The notes: a model not told the origin generated them from the sequence alone. A stretch of DNA of 7,644 nt from DASUPK01 sp035265665 (GCA_035265665.1 DATFOK010000144.1:1-7644), one strand, 5' to 3'. Shown: positions 1 through 5,894, counted from the first letter of the stretch. Translations and numbers: made by a program.

Positions 1-83
1 AGCTGGGTGAGGCGGCGCTGGGTGCGCCAGAAGCGGATCAGCTCACCGGCGGTTTGCGGCTCCTGCTCGGTCTGAACGGCCAC
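1..83 (-). CDS. XRE-family helix-turn-helix regulator, N-terminal fragment (cut by left edge)
   Basis: Only the first 27 codons are visible, read leftwards from a GTG at 83-81 to the window edge. The translation begins MAVQTEQEPQTAGELIRF and continues WRTQRRLTQL. A flexible start followed by GEL-(I/L)-R-x-WR-x-x-RRL-(S/T)-Q-L is the first helix and helix-2 entry of XRE-type DNA-binding domains. The closest match I recall is the actinobacterial group with a C-terminal MmyB-like ligand-binding domain. That assignment rests on about 15 residues and is inference. The gene is divergent from the NTF2-like gene at 175, so it may control that gene. No clear Shine-Dalgarno precedes the GTG. A TATGTA hexamer lies at 100-95 on this strand, so a very short leader or leaderless transcript is possible. 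The rest of the gene would have to be seen to confirm the family. Confidence 0.55.
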   Translation of the reverse strand, partial: MAVQTEQEPQTAGELIRFWRTQRRLTQ

Positions 84-174
84 CTGCCCAACGTTACATA
101 GGAGGTAATCGACGCCAGGCCCCTTCTCCGGGAGCCTGACCCTTCATCGTCAACCAACCGTTGGAGGAAAGCCG
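84..174. promoter_or_regulatory. Divergent intergenic region between XRE-like gene and NTF2-like gene
   Basis: This 91-bp region separates the two divergent starts and should hold both promoters. Visible elements are: a GTTAC/GTAAT imperfect inverted repeat (93-97 and 105-109) next to the possible leftward -10 at 100-95; a CAGGC/GCCTG inverted repeat (116-120 and 134-138) that could form a hairpin in the rightward leader; and an 11-bp palindrome CCAACCGTTGG at 154-164 that runs into the ribosome binding site of the rightward gene. GGAGG at 163-167 lies 7 nt before the ATG at 175 and fixes that start. Whether any repeat is an operator is inference. I see no convincing -35/-10 pair for the rightward gene. 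Confidence 0.4.
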
Positions 175-624
175 ATGACCGAGGTAGCGGAGTACATCGA
201 CAACGCACAGCAGAGCGCGGCGGAGCTCGCGGATCGCTATATCGCGCTCTGGAACGAGGCCGACCCCGACCGCCGGCGCGAGCTGATCGCCGGGCTCTGG
301 AGCGAGGGCGGCGAGCACATCCTGCAGCCGCCCGAAGAGGCCCGCCGGATCGCGGCGGGACCTGGAGTCGGGGGAAGCGCGATCATCGAGGCGCGGGGCC
401 ATACGGAGATCGAAGCTCGCGCGACCTCGGCTTACGAGCACTGGGTCGCGACGGAGGGGTGGAGCTTTCGGCGGCGCGACGACGCTGAGCGGGTCCATGA
501 CGTCATCAAGTTCCACTGGGAGGCTGTGGACGGCGACGGCGAAGTGACCGGCGCCGGTCTCAACTTCCTCGTACTCGCCGCGGACGGCCGGATCGAGCGC
601 GACTACACCTTCGTCGTCGCGTGA
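175..624 (+). CDS. SnoaL/NTF2-like small alpha+beta barrel protein
   Basis: The 149-residue protein has the size and layout of the SnoaL-like/NTF2 superfamily. An N-terminal helix (about residues 14-27, with the RYIALWNEAD core) is followed by a polar stretch (28-48), a central variable segment, a helix near 78-92, and C-terminal beta strands (108-118 and 127-149) ending VLAADGRIERDYTFVVA. The DG-x-I-x-x-x-x-x-F ending is typical of the last two strands of the fold. Family members act as small-molecule isomerases, cyclases or hydrolases, or as binding scaffolds. No substrate can be read from the sequence. It has no signal peptide or membrane segment, so it is probably cytosolic. The start is well supported by GGAGG seven nt upstream. 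It is divergent from a probable XRE regulator and converges on the flavoprotein gene, 17 bp away. Fold assignment is fairly sure; function is unknown. Confidence 0.75.
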   Translation: MTEVAEYIDNAQQSAAELADRYIALWNEADPDRRRELIAGLWSEGGEHILQPPEEARRIAAGPGVGGSAIIEARGHTEIEARATSAYEHWVATEGWSFRRRDDAERVHDVIKFHWEAVDGDGEVTGAGLNFLVLAADGRIERDYTFVVA

Positions 625-643
625 GCCCGCCCGGCGGCCGGCT
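624..643. terminator. Possible bidirectional hairpin between convergent genes
   Basis: The short gap between the convergent stop codons is self-complementary. AGCC at 624-627 pairs with GGCT at 640-643 and GCC at 629-631 pairs with GGC at 636-638, with one C-C mismatch between and a four-base loop. It touches both stops and could end transcription from both sides. There is no T tract on either strand, so it is not a classical intrinsic terminator. In DNA this GC-rich such a stem can also arise by chance. Confidence 0.25.
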
Positions 644-1604
644 AGGGCGCGAGATCGTGCACCAGGTCGGCCGCCGGTCGAACGTCGCCGATCCGCTCGA
701 TGCACTCACCGGCGTAGAGCGGCCCGGCGTCGACCAGGCTGGATGGTCCGTCTGCGGTTGCCGCGGCCGGGCCGAACAGCGGGCGGCTCGGGCGCTGGGA
801 GGCCGCAAGCCGAAACTGGAATGAGATCGGCACTCGGGAGGCGCCGAACGAGGTGACCTTGTGGATCGCCCTGACCCAGGCCGGCCCGCGCGGGTCTCCC
901 CTCAGCCAGCGATCGGTCGCGGCGTTCGGCACGACCCGGTGAGGCGCCGGCCAGCCGAGCCCGAACAGCTCGGTGAGGAGCGTCTCTCGCGCCTCGACCA
1001 GGCGCTCCGTGTAATCGGGATGGGCGCCGCTCTCCTCCGACATCAGGAAGCGAGTGCCGGAGACGATCCCGTCGGCGCCGGCGTCGAGGCGATCGCGGAC
1101 CTCGGCGGAGCCGGTGACGCCACCCGCCGAGAGGACCGGGTAGTCGGGTCCGAGCGCCGCTCTGCTCCGCTCGAGCAGCTCGGCGGCCGGGGTCGTGCCG
1201 CGAACGTGGCCGCCCGCCTCGACGCCCTGGGCGATCACGCCGTCTGCGCCTTCCTCACGGGCCGCGAGCGCCTCCTCGGCCGAGCCGACCTGGTGGAGCC
1301 AGATCCGGGAGGTCCGCCGACGGGGCCGCCCCCAGAAGGTGACGAGGACATCGGCCTGTTCCGCGGCCTCGAAGTGGGCCGGGCGGGCGAGGACCAGGAG
1401 CAGGTTCACGGCGATCGGCCGGTCCGTCAACCGCCGGGCGGCTGCGATCTCGTCCCGCAGCTGGTCCGGGCCGAGGATTCCGATCGTGCCGAGGCCCCCG
1501 GCGTCGGAGACCGCCGCCGCCAACTCGGCGCCGGCGAGCCCGCCGCCCATCCCGGCCTGGACGATCGGGACCTCCAAGCCGATCCGCTCGAGCAAGTCGC
1601 CCAC
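642..1604 (-). CDS. Nitronate monooxygenase-family FMN protein (2-nitropropane dioxygenase-like)
   Basis: This is a 320-residue TIM-barrel flavoprotein of the NMO/NPD family. Visible motifs are IVQAGMGG near residues 14-21 (first strand, FMN contact), AQGVEAGGHVRG at 125-136 with the conserved His133 in the place of the family's catalytic His, VLSAGGVTG at 157-165 and GADGIVSGTRFLMSEES at 176-192 (FMN phosphate binding), and GPLYAGECIERI near the end. Classical members oxidise alkyl nitronates with O2. The family also includes enzymes acting on CoA esters, such as mycobacterial IpdC in steroid ring breakdown. The open frame extends to an ATG at 1682, but the extra 26 residues look non-coding and would leave only 14 bp to the divergent gene. 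I therefore chose GTG 1604, with VGDLLERIGLEVPIVQAG as family-like N-terminus and GATACT six nt upstream. The neighbouring dehydrogenase pair favours an acyl-CoA role, by inference. Confidence 0.85.
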   Translation of the reverse strand: MGDLLERIGLEVPIVQAGMGGGLAGAELAAAVSDAGGLGTIGILGPDQLRDEIAAARRLTDRPIAVNLLLVLARPAHFEAAEQADVLVTFWGRPRRRTSRIWLHQVGSAEEALAAREEGADGVIAQGVEAGGHVRGTTPAAELLERSRAALGPDYPVLSAGGVTGSAEVRDRLDAGADGIVSGTRFLMSEESGAHPDYTERLVEARETLLTELFGLGWPAPHRVVPNAATDRWLRGDPRGPAWVRAIHKVTSFGASRVPISFQFRLAASQRPSRPLFGPAAATADGPSSLVDAGPLYAGECIERIGDVRPAADLVHDLAP

Positions 1605-1696
1605 GGGCGAAGTATCGCGCTGACTGGCCAGTCGGCAGATGCGAGGGTGCGCCGCAGGGAAGCGAGGCGCAACCCGTTTCACGTAGGCTCCGGTCC
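1605..1696. promoter_or_regulatory. Shared divergent control region with 12-bp palindrome and two candidate leaderless promoters
   Basis: This region lies between the GTG of the NMO-family gene (1604, leftward) and the GTG of the acyl-CoA dehydrogenase gene (1697, rightward). A perfect palindrome GACTGGCCAGTC occupies 1622-1633. Leftward, GATACT (1616-1611) ends six nt before the GTG. Rightward, TAGGCT (1684-1689) fits the actinobacterial TAnnnT -10 pattern and ends seven nt before the GTG. Neither gene has a Shine-Dalgarno, so transcription may begin at the start codons. The palindrome would then sit at about -18 to -29 of the leftward gene, a position suited to repression, and about 64-75 bp upstream of the rightward gene. 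Size and symmetry resemble operators of dimeric TetR-type regulators, but no regulator gene is in view and this is inference. Confidence 0.5.
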
Positions 1697-2836
1697 GTGG
1701 ACCTGAGCCTCACCGAGTCGGAGGCTGCCTTCCGGGACGAGGTCCGGAGCTGGCTGGAGGAGAACCATCCGGGGCCTGCGCCGGAGGGCGACGATGCAGC
1801 CGAGTTCGAGTTCCGCCGCGCCTGGCAGAAGAAGATGCACGAGGCGGGCTGGGCCGGGATCTCCTGGCCTGAGGAGTACGGCGGCAAGGGCGCCACACTG
1901 ATCGAGCAGTCGATCTTCAACGAGGAGCTCGCCCGACAGCGGGTCCCGGCGCCGGCCAACGTGCTCGGCCTGGTGATGGGCGGTCCGGTGGTGATCGCCC
2001 ACGGCGACGAGGAGCAGAAGGAGCGCTACCTCGAGCCGATCCTCTCGGGAGATGAGATCTGGTGCCAGGGCTTCTCCGAGCCCGAGTCCGGCTCGGACCT
2101 CGCCTCGCTCAAGACGCGGGCGGTGAAGACCAACGGCAGCTGGAAGGTGACCGGCCAGAAGGTGTGGACGACGTACGCTCACGAGGCGAAGTGGTGCATG
2201 CTCCTCGCCCGCACGGACCAGGACGCCCCCAAGCACAAGGGGATCACCTACTTCCTGCTCGACATGGAGCAGCCGAACGTCGATGTCAGGCCGCTCCGCC
2301 AGATCACCGGCGAGGCCGAGTTCAACGAGATCTTCCTGGAGGAGGCCGAGATCCCCGACGAGAACATCATCGGCGAGGTCGGTGGCGGCTGGCAGGTTGC
2401 GATCACCACGCTGATGTTCGAACGCGCCGGCCTCGGGGCGGCAGCCGTGCTGGGATTGAAGCGATCGCTGGAGGACCTGATCGCGATCGTGCGTGAGCGT
2501 GGCCTCGACGAGGACCCCGTCGTCCGCCAGAAGATCGCGGAGCTTCAGATCGGGATCGAGGCGATGCGACTCGGCTCGCTTCGCGCCCTCACCCAGACGA
2601 TGAAGACCGGCATCCCCGGTCCCGAGGGCTCGCTCAGCAAGTGGGAGTGGGCCGACTACAACCAAGCCCTGACCGAGCTCGGCAACGACGTCCTCGGCCC
2701 GGAGGGAATGCGCGTGGGGACCGATTGGAGCTATCGCTTCCTCCGCTCGCGCGCCAACTCGATCGAGGGCGGCACCACCGAGGTGCTCAAGAACATCATC
2801 GCCGAGCGCGTACTCGGCCTGCCGAGGCTGAGGTAG
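1697..2836 (+). CDS. Acyl-CoA dehydrogenase, catalytic-type subunit of a probable heteromeric pair
   Basis: The 379-residue protein has the three-part acyl-CoA dehydrogenase fold: an N-terminal helical domain (about 1-120, with WPEEYGG at 57-63), a beta domain carrying GFSEPESGSD at 125-134 and WKVTGQKVWTTYA at 149-161, and a C-terminal helical domain. Two glutamates stand where different family branches keep the catalytic base: Glu242 in LMFERAG (isovaleryl-CoA dehydrogenase-like position) and Glu357 in SIEGGTTEVLKN. The ending IIAERVLGLPR is typical of actinobacterial FadE proteins. The usual RxQFG FAD-binding motif is absent: the equivalent helix reads VRERGLDEDPVVRQKIAEL. That motif is present in the next gene's product, so the two probably share the FAD site. 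The enzyme would desaturate an acyl-CoA at alpha-beta and pass electrons to ETF. The start is a GTG without Shine-Dalgarno, possibly leaderless. Substrate is unknown. Confidence 0.9.
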   Translation: MDLSLTESEAAFRDEVRSWLEENHPGPAPEGDDAAEFEFRRAWQKKMHEAGWAGISWPEEYGGKGATLIEQSIFNEELARQRVPAPANVLGLVMGGPVVIAHGDEEQKERYLEPILSGDEIWCQGFSEPESGSDLASLKTRAVKTNGSWKVTGQKVWTTYAHEAKWCMLLARTDQDAPKHKGITYFLLDMEQPNVDVRPLRQITGEAEFNEIFLEEAEIPDENIIGEVGGGWQVAITTLMFERAGLGAAAVLGLKRSLEDLIAIVRERGLDEDPVVRQKIAELQIGIEAMRLGSLRALTQTMKTGIPGPEGSLSKWEWADYNQALTELGNDVLGPEGMRVGTDWSYRFLRSRANSIEGGTTEVLKNIIAERVLGLPRLR

Positions 2837-2839
2837 CGG

Positions 2840-3859
2840 ATGAACTTCGACCTGAACGACGAGCAGCAGGAGATCAAGCGAACCGCCCACGAGTTCCTCG
2901 CCTCCCGCTTCAAGCCGGAGACGGTGCGGAAGCTGGCCGAGTCACGCTCCTACGACGACGGGCTCTGGAAGGAGATCTCCGAACTCGGCTGGCCCGGGAT
3001 CGCGATCGCCGAGGAGGACGGGGGACAGGGTCTCGGCATGGTCGAGTTGGCGGTGCTGCTCGAGGAGACCGGGATCGCCTGCGCGCCGACCCCGCTGCTC
3101 GGCAGCGCCGGCGCGGCGTTGGTCATCTCGGCGGCCGGGTCCGACGAGCAGCGCTCGCAGTGGCTGCCGAAGCTCGCCTCCGGTGAGGCGACCGGCTCGT
3201 TCGGGGGCTTCGCTGACGGCAAGAGCACCCTTTTCTGCGACCTGCCCACCGCCGACGTGGTCGTCATCTTCGACGGCGCAGGGGCACTGCTCGCGCCGGC
3301 GTCAGACGTGGACTTCGAGCCCTTCGAGGCCATCGACGCTACTCGCACCTATGGCCTCGTCTCCGATGCCTCCGGCGATCGGCTCCCGGGTGACGTGGAT
3401 GCAGGCCGCGACCGGCTAGCCGTTGCGATCGCCGCGGAGCTCACCGGGATCGCCCAGCGCACCCTCGAGATGGCGGTCGAATATGCGCGCGAGCGCCAGC
3501 AGTTCGGCCGGCCGATCGGCGCCTACCAGGCGGTCGGCCACCGCTGCGCCGCGATGCTGCTCGCCACCGAAGAGTCCCGCTCATTGACCTACTACGCGTC
3601 CTGGACCGCCGACGCCGAGCCCGAGTCGCTGCCGATGGCGGCCGCGATGGCCGGCGCCAGAGGATCCGAGGCGGGATGGGAGGTCCCGGCCTCTGCTCTG
3701 CAGGTCTTCGGCGGCATCGGCTTCACCTGGGAGCACGACCTCCAGTTCTGGCTCAAGCGCGGCCGGGTCACCGGCCGCATGCTCGGCACCCCGCGCGATC
3801 ATCGCGAGCGGGTCGCCGACCTCTCCGGCCTCGGCGCCGGGGAGCCCGTCACCGCTTAG
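2840..3859 (+). CDS. Acyl-CoA dehydrogenase, FAD-binding partner subunit
   Basis: The 339-residue acyl-CoA dehydrogenase-like protein is shorter than the usual 380 or so. The N-terminal domain is intact (MNFDLNDEQQEIKRTAHEFL; GLGMVELAVLLEETG at 64-78). The middle domain is eroded: about 115-180 lacks the SEPxSGSD and tGxKxW motifs. The C-terminal domain keeps the FAD-contact motifs ARERQQFGRPIGAYQAVGH (216-234) and QVFGGIGFTWEHDLQFWLKR (288-307). It lacks the terminal EGGTTEVLKN segment found in its neighbour. This set of losses complements that of the upstream gene product, as in mycobacterial heterotetrameric FadE pairs, so I read it as the partner subunit rather than a separate enzyme. Its ATG lies 3 nt past the upstream stop, and GAGG at 2830-2833 overlaps that stop, which indicates translational coupling and balanced synthesis. 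Confidence 0.88.
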   Translation: MNFDLNDEQQEIKRTAHEFLASRFKPETVRKLAESRSYDDGLWKEISELGWPGIAIAEEDGGQGLGMVELAVLLEETGIACAPTPLLGSAGAALVISAAGSDEQRSQWLPKLASGEATGSFGGFADGKSTLFCDLPTADVVVIFDGAGALLAPASDVDFEPFEAIDATRTYGLVSDASGDRLPGDVDAGRDRLAVAIAAELTGIAQRTLEMAVEYARERQQFGRPIGAYQAVGHRCAAMLLATEESRSLTYYASWTADAEPESLPMAAAMAGARGSEAGWEVPASALQVFGGIGFTWEHDLQFWLKRGRVTGRMLGTPRDHRERVADLSGLGAGEPVTA

Positions 3860-3885
3860 ACACCGATCATTTTCCTCAGTGCGGC

Positions 3886-3904
3886 GAGTCTCTAACTGAG
3901 ACTC
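3886..3904. promoter_or_regulatory. Perfect 7-bp inverted repeat upstream of DUF899 gene
   Basis: GAGTCTC (3886-3892) and GAGACTC (3898-3904) form a perfect 7-bp inverted repeat around a five-base TAACT loop. It lies 26 bp after the dehydrogenase stop and 24 bp before the ATG of the DUF899 gene. An alternative pairing, CTCAGT (3875-3880) with ACTGAG (3895-3900), would be mutually exclusive with it. There is no T tract after it, so it is a weak candidate for an intrinsic terminator. An operator or a leader hairpin is equally possible. Confidence 0.4.
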
Positions 3905-3916
3905 CGACAAACGCAC

Positions 3917-3925
3917 AAAGGAGGA
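3917..3925 (+). promoter_or_regulatory. Strong ribosome binding site deciding the DUF899 start
   Basis: AAAGGAGGA precedes two adjacent in-frame start codons, GTG at 3926 and ATG at 3929. The GGAGG core ends one nt before the GTG and four nt before the ATG. The ATG is therefore the better start. This is the strongest Shine-Dalgarno in the window and suggests efficient expression of this gene, independent of the dehydrogenase pair. Confidence 0.7.
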
Positions 3926-3928
3926 GTG

Positions 3929-4657
3929 ATGAGCGTCAGCTTTCCGGGCGAGTCAGCGGAGTACAGGGCGGCGCGCGATCGCCTGCTCGAGCAGGAGATC
4001 CAATTGCGCCGAGCGACGGAGGGGGTGGCCGAAGCGAGGCGTGGGCTGCCGCCGGGCGGAGTCGTTCCCGAGGACTACGTCTTCGAAGGCGCCGGGCCGG
4101 ACGGCGCCCCCACGGACGTCCGCCTGTCGGAGCTCTTCGCGCCCAGGAGAGACTCGCTCGTCATCTACAGCTTCATGTTCCCGCGCACGTACGGCGGCGA
4201 CCGGCCCGGGCCCGCGACGGGGAAGACGGCGTTGCTGCCGCTCGAGGAGGGGCCGTGTCCATCCTGCGTCGCCCTGATCGACCAACTCGACGGCGCCGCT
4301 AGGCACCTGGGTCTGGGCCTCAATTTCGCCGTGGTGGCAAAGGCTCCGATCGACCGCGTCCTCACCTTCGGGGAGGAACGAGAATGGCGGTGGCTACGCC
4401 TTCTCTCCTCCGCCGGCAACACCTACAACCGCGACTATCTGGCCGAGGACTCGGACGGATCGCAGATGCCGATCCTCAACGTGTTTCATCGTGACGGCGA
4501 CGTCGTCCGCCACTCCTGGGCCTCCGAGCTGCTCTTCGCACCCGCCGATCCTGGAGAGGACGTCCGCCACGTCGGCACCCTCGAGCCGATTTGGAACTTG
4601 TTCGATCTGGTCCCGGAGGGACGCCCGGACCGCTACGAGCTGTTCAGCTACGACTGA
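3929..4657 (+). CDS. DUF899 family thioredoxin-like protein
   Basis: The protein has 242 residues from the ATG at 3929, the usual length for the DUF899 family, which adopts a thioredoxin-like fold. Recognisable family segments are: an N-terminal helical stretch (12-38, rich in R and E); a strand LVIYSFMF at 77-84; CPSC at 110-113, the redox-type CxxC position; the following helix with LDGAARHL at 120-127; FAVVAKAPIDRV at 133-144; the WLRLLSS-x-x-N-x-Y segment at 155-166; and the end RHVGTLEPIWNLFDLVPEGR at 213-232. The retained CxxC suggests thiol-disulfide chemistry, but no member's reaction is known to me with certainty. There is no signal peptide, so it is probably cytosolic. It follows the dehydrogenase pair after a 66-bp gap holding an inverted repeat, with its own strong ribosome binding site, so it may be a separate unit. 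Family call is confident; role is unknown. Confidence 0.85.
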   Translation: MSVSFPGESAEYRAARDRLLEQEIQLRRATEGVAEARRGLPPGGVVPEDYVFEGAGPDGAPTDVRLSELFAPRRDSLVIYSFMFPRTYGGDRPGPATGKTALLPLEEGPCPSCVALIDQLDGAARHLGLGLNFAVVAKAPIDRVLTFGEEREWRWLRLLSSAGNTYNRDYLAEDSDGSQMPILNVFHRDGDVVRHSWASELLFAPADPGEDVRHVGTLEPIWNLFDLVPEGRPDRYELFSYD

Positions 4658-4674
4658 CCGTTCGGCTAGGTCGT
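4650..4674. terminator. Possible bidirectional hairpin between convergent genes
   Basis: The eight-base gap between the convergent stops at 4657 and 4666 sits in an imperfect palindrome. ACGA (4650-4653) pairs with TCGT (4671-4674), CTG (4654-4656) with TAG (4667-4669, one G-T pair), and CC (4658-4659) with GG (4664-4665). One base bulges and one pair mismatches. It would serve both strands, but there is no T tract. It is a candidate only. Confidence 0.25.
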
Positions 4675-5601
4675 CTCCGCTAGCTCCCCGATCAGATCGA
4701 CGCCATCGAGGTCGCGGTAGGTCAGGTACTGGAGCATGACTCGCTCGACGCCGAGCCCCTCGAGGTCCGCGAGTTGCTGCCTGATCTGGGCGACGGTGCC
4801 GACGAGCGAGTTCGGGCGCTCGGCCCGCAGGTAAGCCTCGGGGTCGGTTGCGTCGTCCCCGCGGACCTCGGCGGTCGCGTGGGCGCGCTCGAGCAGGTCG
4901 ACCTCATCTGACCCGATGATGCAGCTCGTCATCAGCGAGATCACCGGCTCGGGTCGCCCCGTCTCCTGCCACGCTCGCCTGATCAGGGGGACCGCCTTGG
5001 CGCACTCCTCCGCGGTCATCATCACCAGGTTGTACTCGTCGGCCCAGCGGGCGGCCAGGGCGAGGCTGCGCGGCCTGGCGCGCCCCCCGACGATCAGGTT
5101 GGGAGGCGAGAGCGGCTTCGGCAGGGCGTTGCCGCTGAGCCGGTAGTGCTCGCCCTCGAAGTGGAGAGGTCCCTCCTCCCACTGGCGCCTGACGATCTCG
5201 ATCTGCTCCTCGAACATCTTGAAGCGCACGCCCGTGGGCGGGAAGGGGAAGCCGTACGCCGTGTGCTCGTCTTCGAGCCAGCCGGCGCCCATGCCGAGCT
5301 CGATCCTCCCGCCACCCGCGATGTGGTCGGCCGTGACGACGTTCTTCGCCAGCACGGAGGGAGGCCGGAAGGTGGCGGGCGAGACGAGCGTCCCGAGCCG
5401 CAGGTCGGAGGTGATCGCAGCCAGCCCGGCGATCGTGGCCCAGGCGTCTAGCGAGCCGCGGTCGCTCCGGCCCATCACCGAGCCGTAGTGGTCGGAGCGA
5501 AAGAGCGCCTCGATCGGGCTCTCCTCACACGCTTTGGCCAAGGCGCGCCAGTCCTCCCAGGAGACCGACTCCTGTCCCTCGATCATCAGGCAGACGCGCA
5601 T
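4666..5601 (-). CDS. LLM-class flavin-dependent oxidoreductase, probably F420-dependent
   Basis: The 311-residue protein is a bacterial-luciferase-like TIM barrel. Motifs are LFRSDHYGS at 33-41 (the strand-2 region where F420 enzymes carry a substrate or cofactor-contacting Asp-His), LRLGTLVSPATFRPPSVLAK at 67-86, IELGMGAGWLEDEHTAYGFPFP at 100-121 (family signature), LIVGGRARPRSLALAARWADEYN in the second half, and a C-terminal helix. The short form without the long insertions of true luciferases, in a probable actinobacterium, favours coenzyme F420 over FMN; this is inference from family resemblance. F420H2-dependent members reduce, and F420-dependent ones oxidise, varied small molecules, and the substrate here cannot be told. 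The ATG at 5601 overlaps the stop of the upstream 97-residue gene as TGATG, with GGAGG at 5606-5610 (minus strand), so translation is coupled. It is the last gene of the citrate synthase cluster. Confidence 0.85.
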   Translation of the reverse strand: MRVCLMIEGQESVSWEDWRALAKACEESPIEALFRSDHYGSVMGRSDRGSLDAWATIAGLAAITSDLRLGTLVSPATFRPPSVLAKNVVTADHIAGGGRIELGMGAGWLEDEHTAYGFPFPPTGVRFKMFEEQIEIVRRQWEEGPLHFEGEHYRLSGNALPKPLSPPNLIVGGRARPRSLALAARWADEYNLVMMTAEECAKAVPLIRRAWQETGRPEPVISLMTSCIIGSDEVDLLERAHATAEVRGDDATDPEAYLRAERPNSLVGTVAQIRQQLADLEGLGVERVMLQYLTYRDLDGVDLIGELAETT

Positions 5602-5894
5602 CAGTCCTCCAGGATGTTCGCGTCGGTGATCACCTGCGTCTTGCCACCGCGCCGGAAGTGGACGTCCACGGTCTCGTTCTCCCCGTAGCTGCCGAACAAC
5701 CCGAGGGCCATCGCCAACCAGCGACCGCGGCCCACCTTCTCCTTGAGCAGCGGCCGCGAGAAGACGATCTCGCGGCCGTGGATCGTGTAGTCGGGCCCCT
5801 CCGCCTGCTGCTGTCCGTTGATGAAGACCTGGATCGGCCGCTCGGCCCCGTTGGGCAAGCGCACCCGTCGTCCGACTTCGACGCTCTCGGCCAT
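5601..5894 (-). CDS. Uncharacterised 97-residue protein
   Basis: I do not recognise a named family. The 97 residues look mostly beta-stranded: VEVGRRVRLPNGAERP, then IQVFINGQQQAEGPDYTIHG (21-40), then EIVFSRPL (42-49). The pattern v-f-I-N-G-x-x-x-x-x-g-x-D-Y-t-i-x-g-x-x-I-x-F resembles short beta repeats found in tail or surface proteins, but a single copy is not proof. A basic, hydrophobic stretch KEKVGRGRWLAMALGLFGSYG (51-71) is too short and charged for a clear membrane helix, though it could touch a membrane. A last strand pair (TVDVHFRRGGKTQVI) follows. There is no signal peptide. The ATG has no strong Shine-Dalgarno; it starts 24 nt after the upstream gene's stop, and its own stop overlaps the oxidoreductase start. 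Coding status is supported by that tight packing and by actinobacterial-looking codon use. Confidence 0.7.
   Translation of the reverse strand: MAESVEVGRRVRLPNGAERPIQVFINGQQQAEGPDYTIHGREIVFSRPLLKEKVGRGRWLAMALGLFGSYGENETVDVHFRRGGKTQVITDANILED

Noticed and set aside
101..110. GGAGGT at 101-106 as a ribosome binding site for a small upstream gene
   Set aside because: No start codon lies at a suitable distance on the plus strand, and no short frame there looks coding.
94..705. 203-codon minus-strand frame across the NTF2-like gene
   Set aside because: It is antisense to a gene with a good ribosome binding site and a recognisable fold, and it overlaps the end of the NMO-family gene. The product is Arg/Ala/Pro-rich.
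1605..1682. 26-residue N-terminal extension of the NMO-family protein from the ATG at 1682
   Set aside because: The extension does not look like the family N-terminus, has no ribosome binding site, and would cover the palindrome and nearly reach the divergent start. GTG 1604 fits better.
861..1706. 281-codon open frame on the plus strand opposite the NMO-family gene
   Set aside because: It is antisense to clear FMN-binding motifs, and its product is Arg/Gly/Pro/Asp-rich with no domain.
1679..2890. 403-codon open frame on the minus strand opposite the first acyl-CoA dehydrogenase
   Set aside because: It mirrors a gene with intact family motifs in very GC-rich DNA, where antisense frames stay open by chance. 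The translation is low-complexity (L, G, E, R, D) with no recognisable domain.
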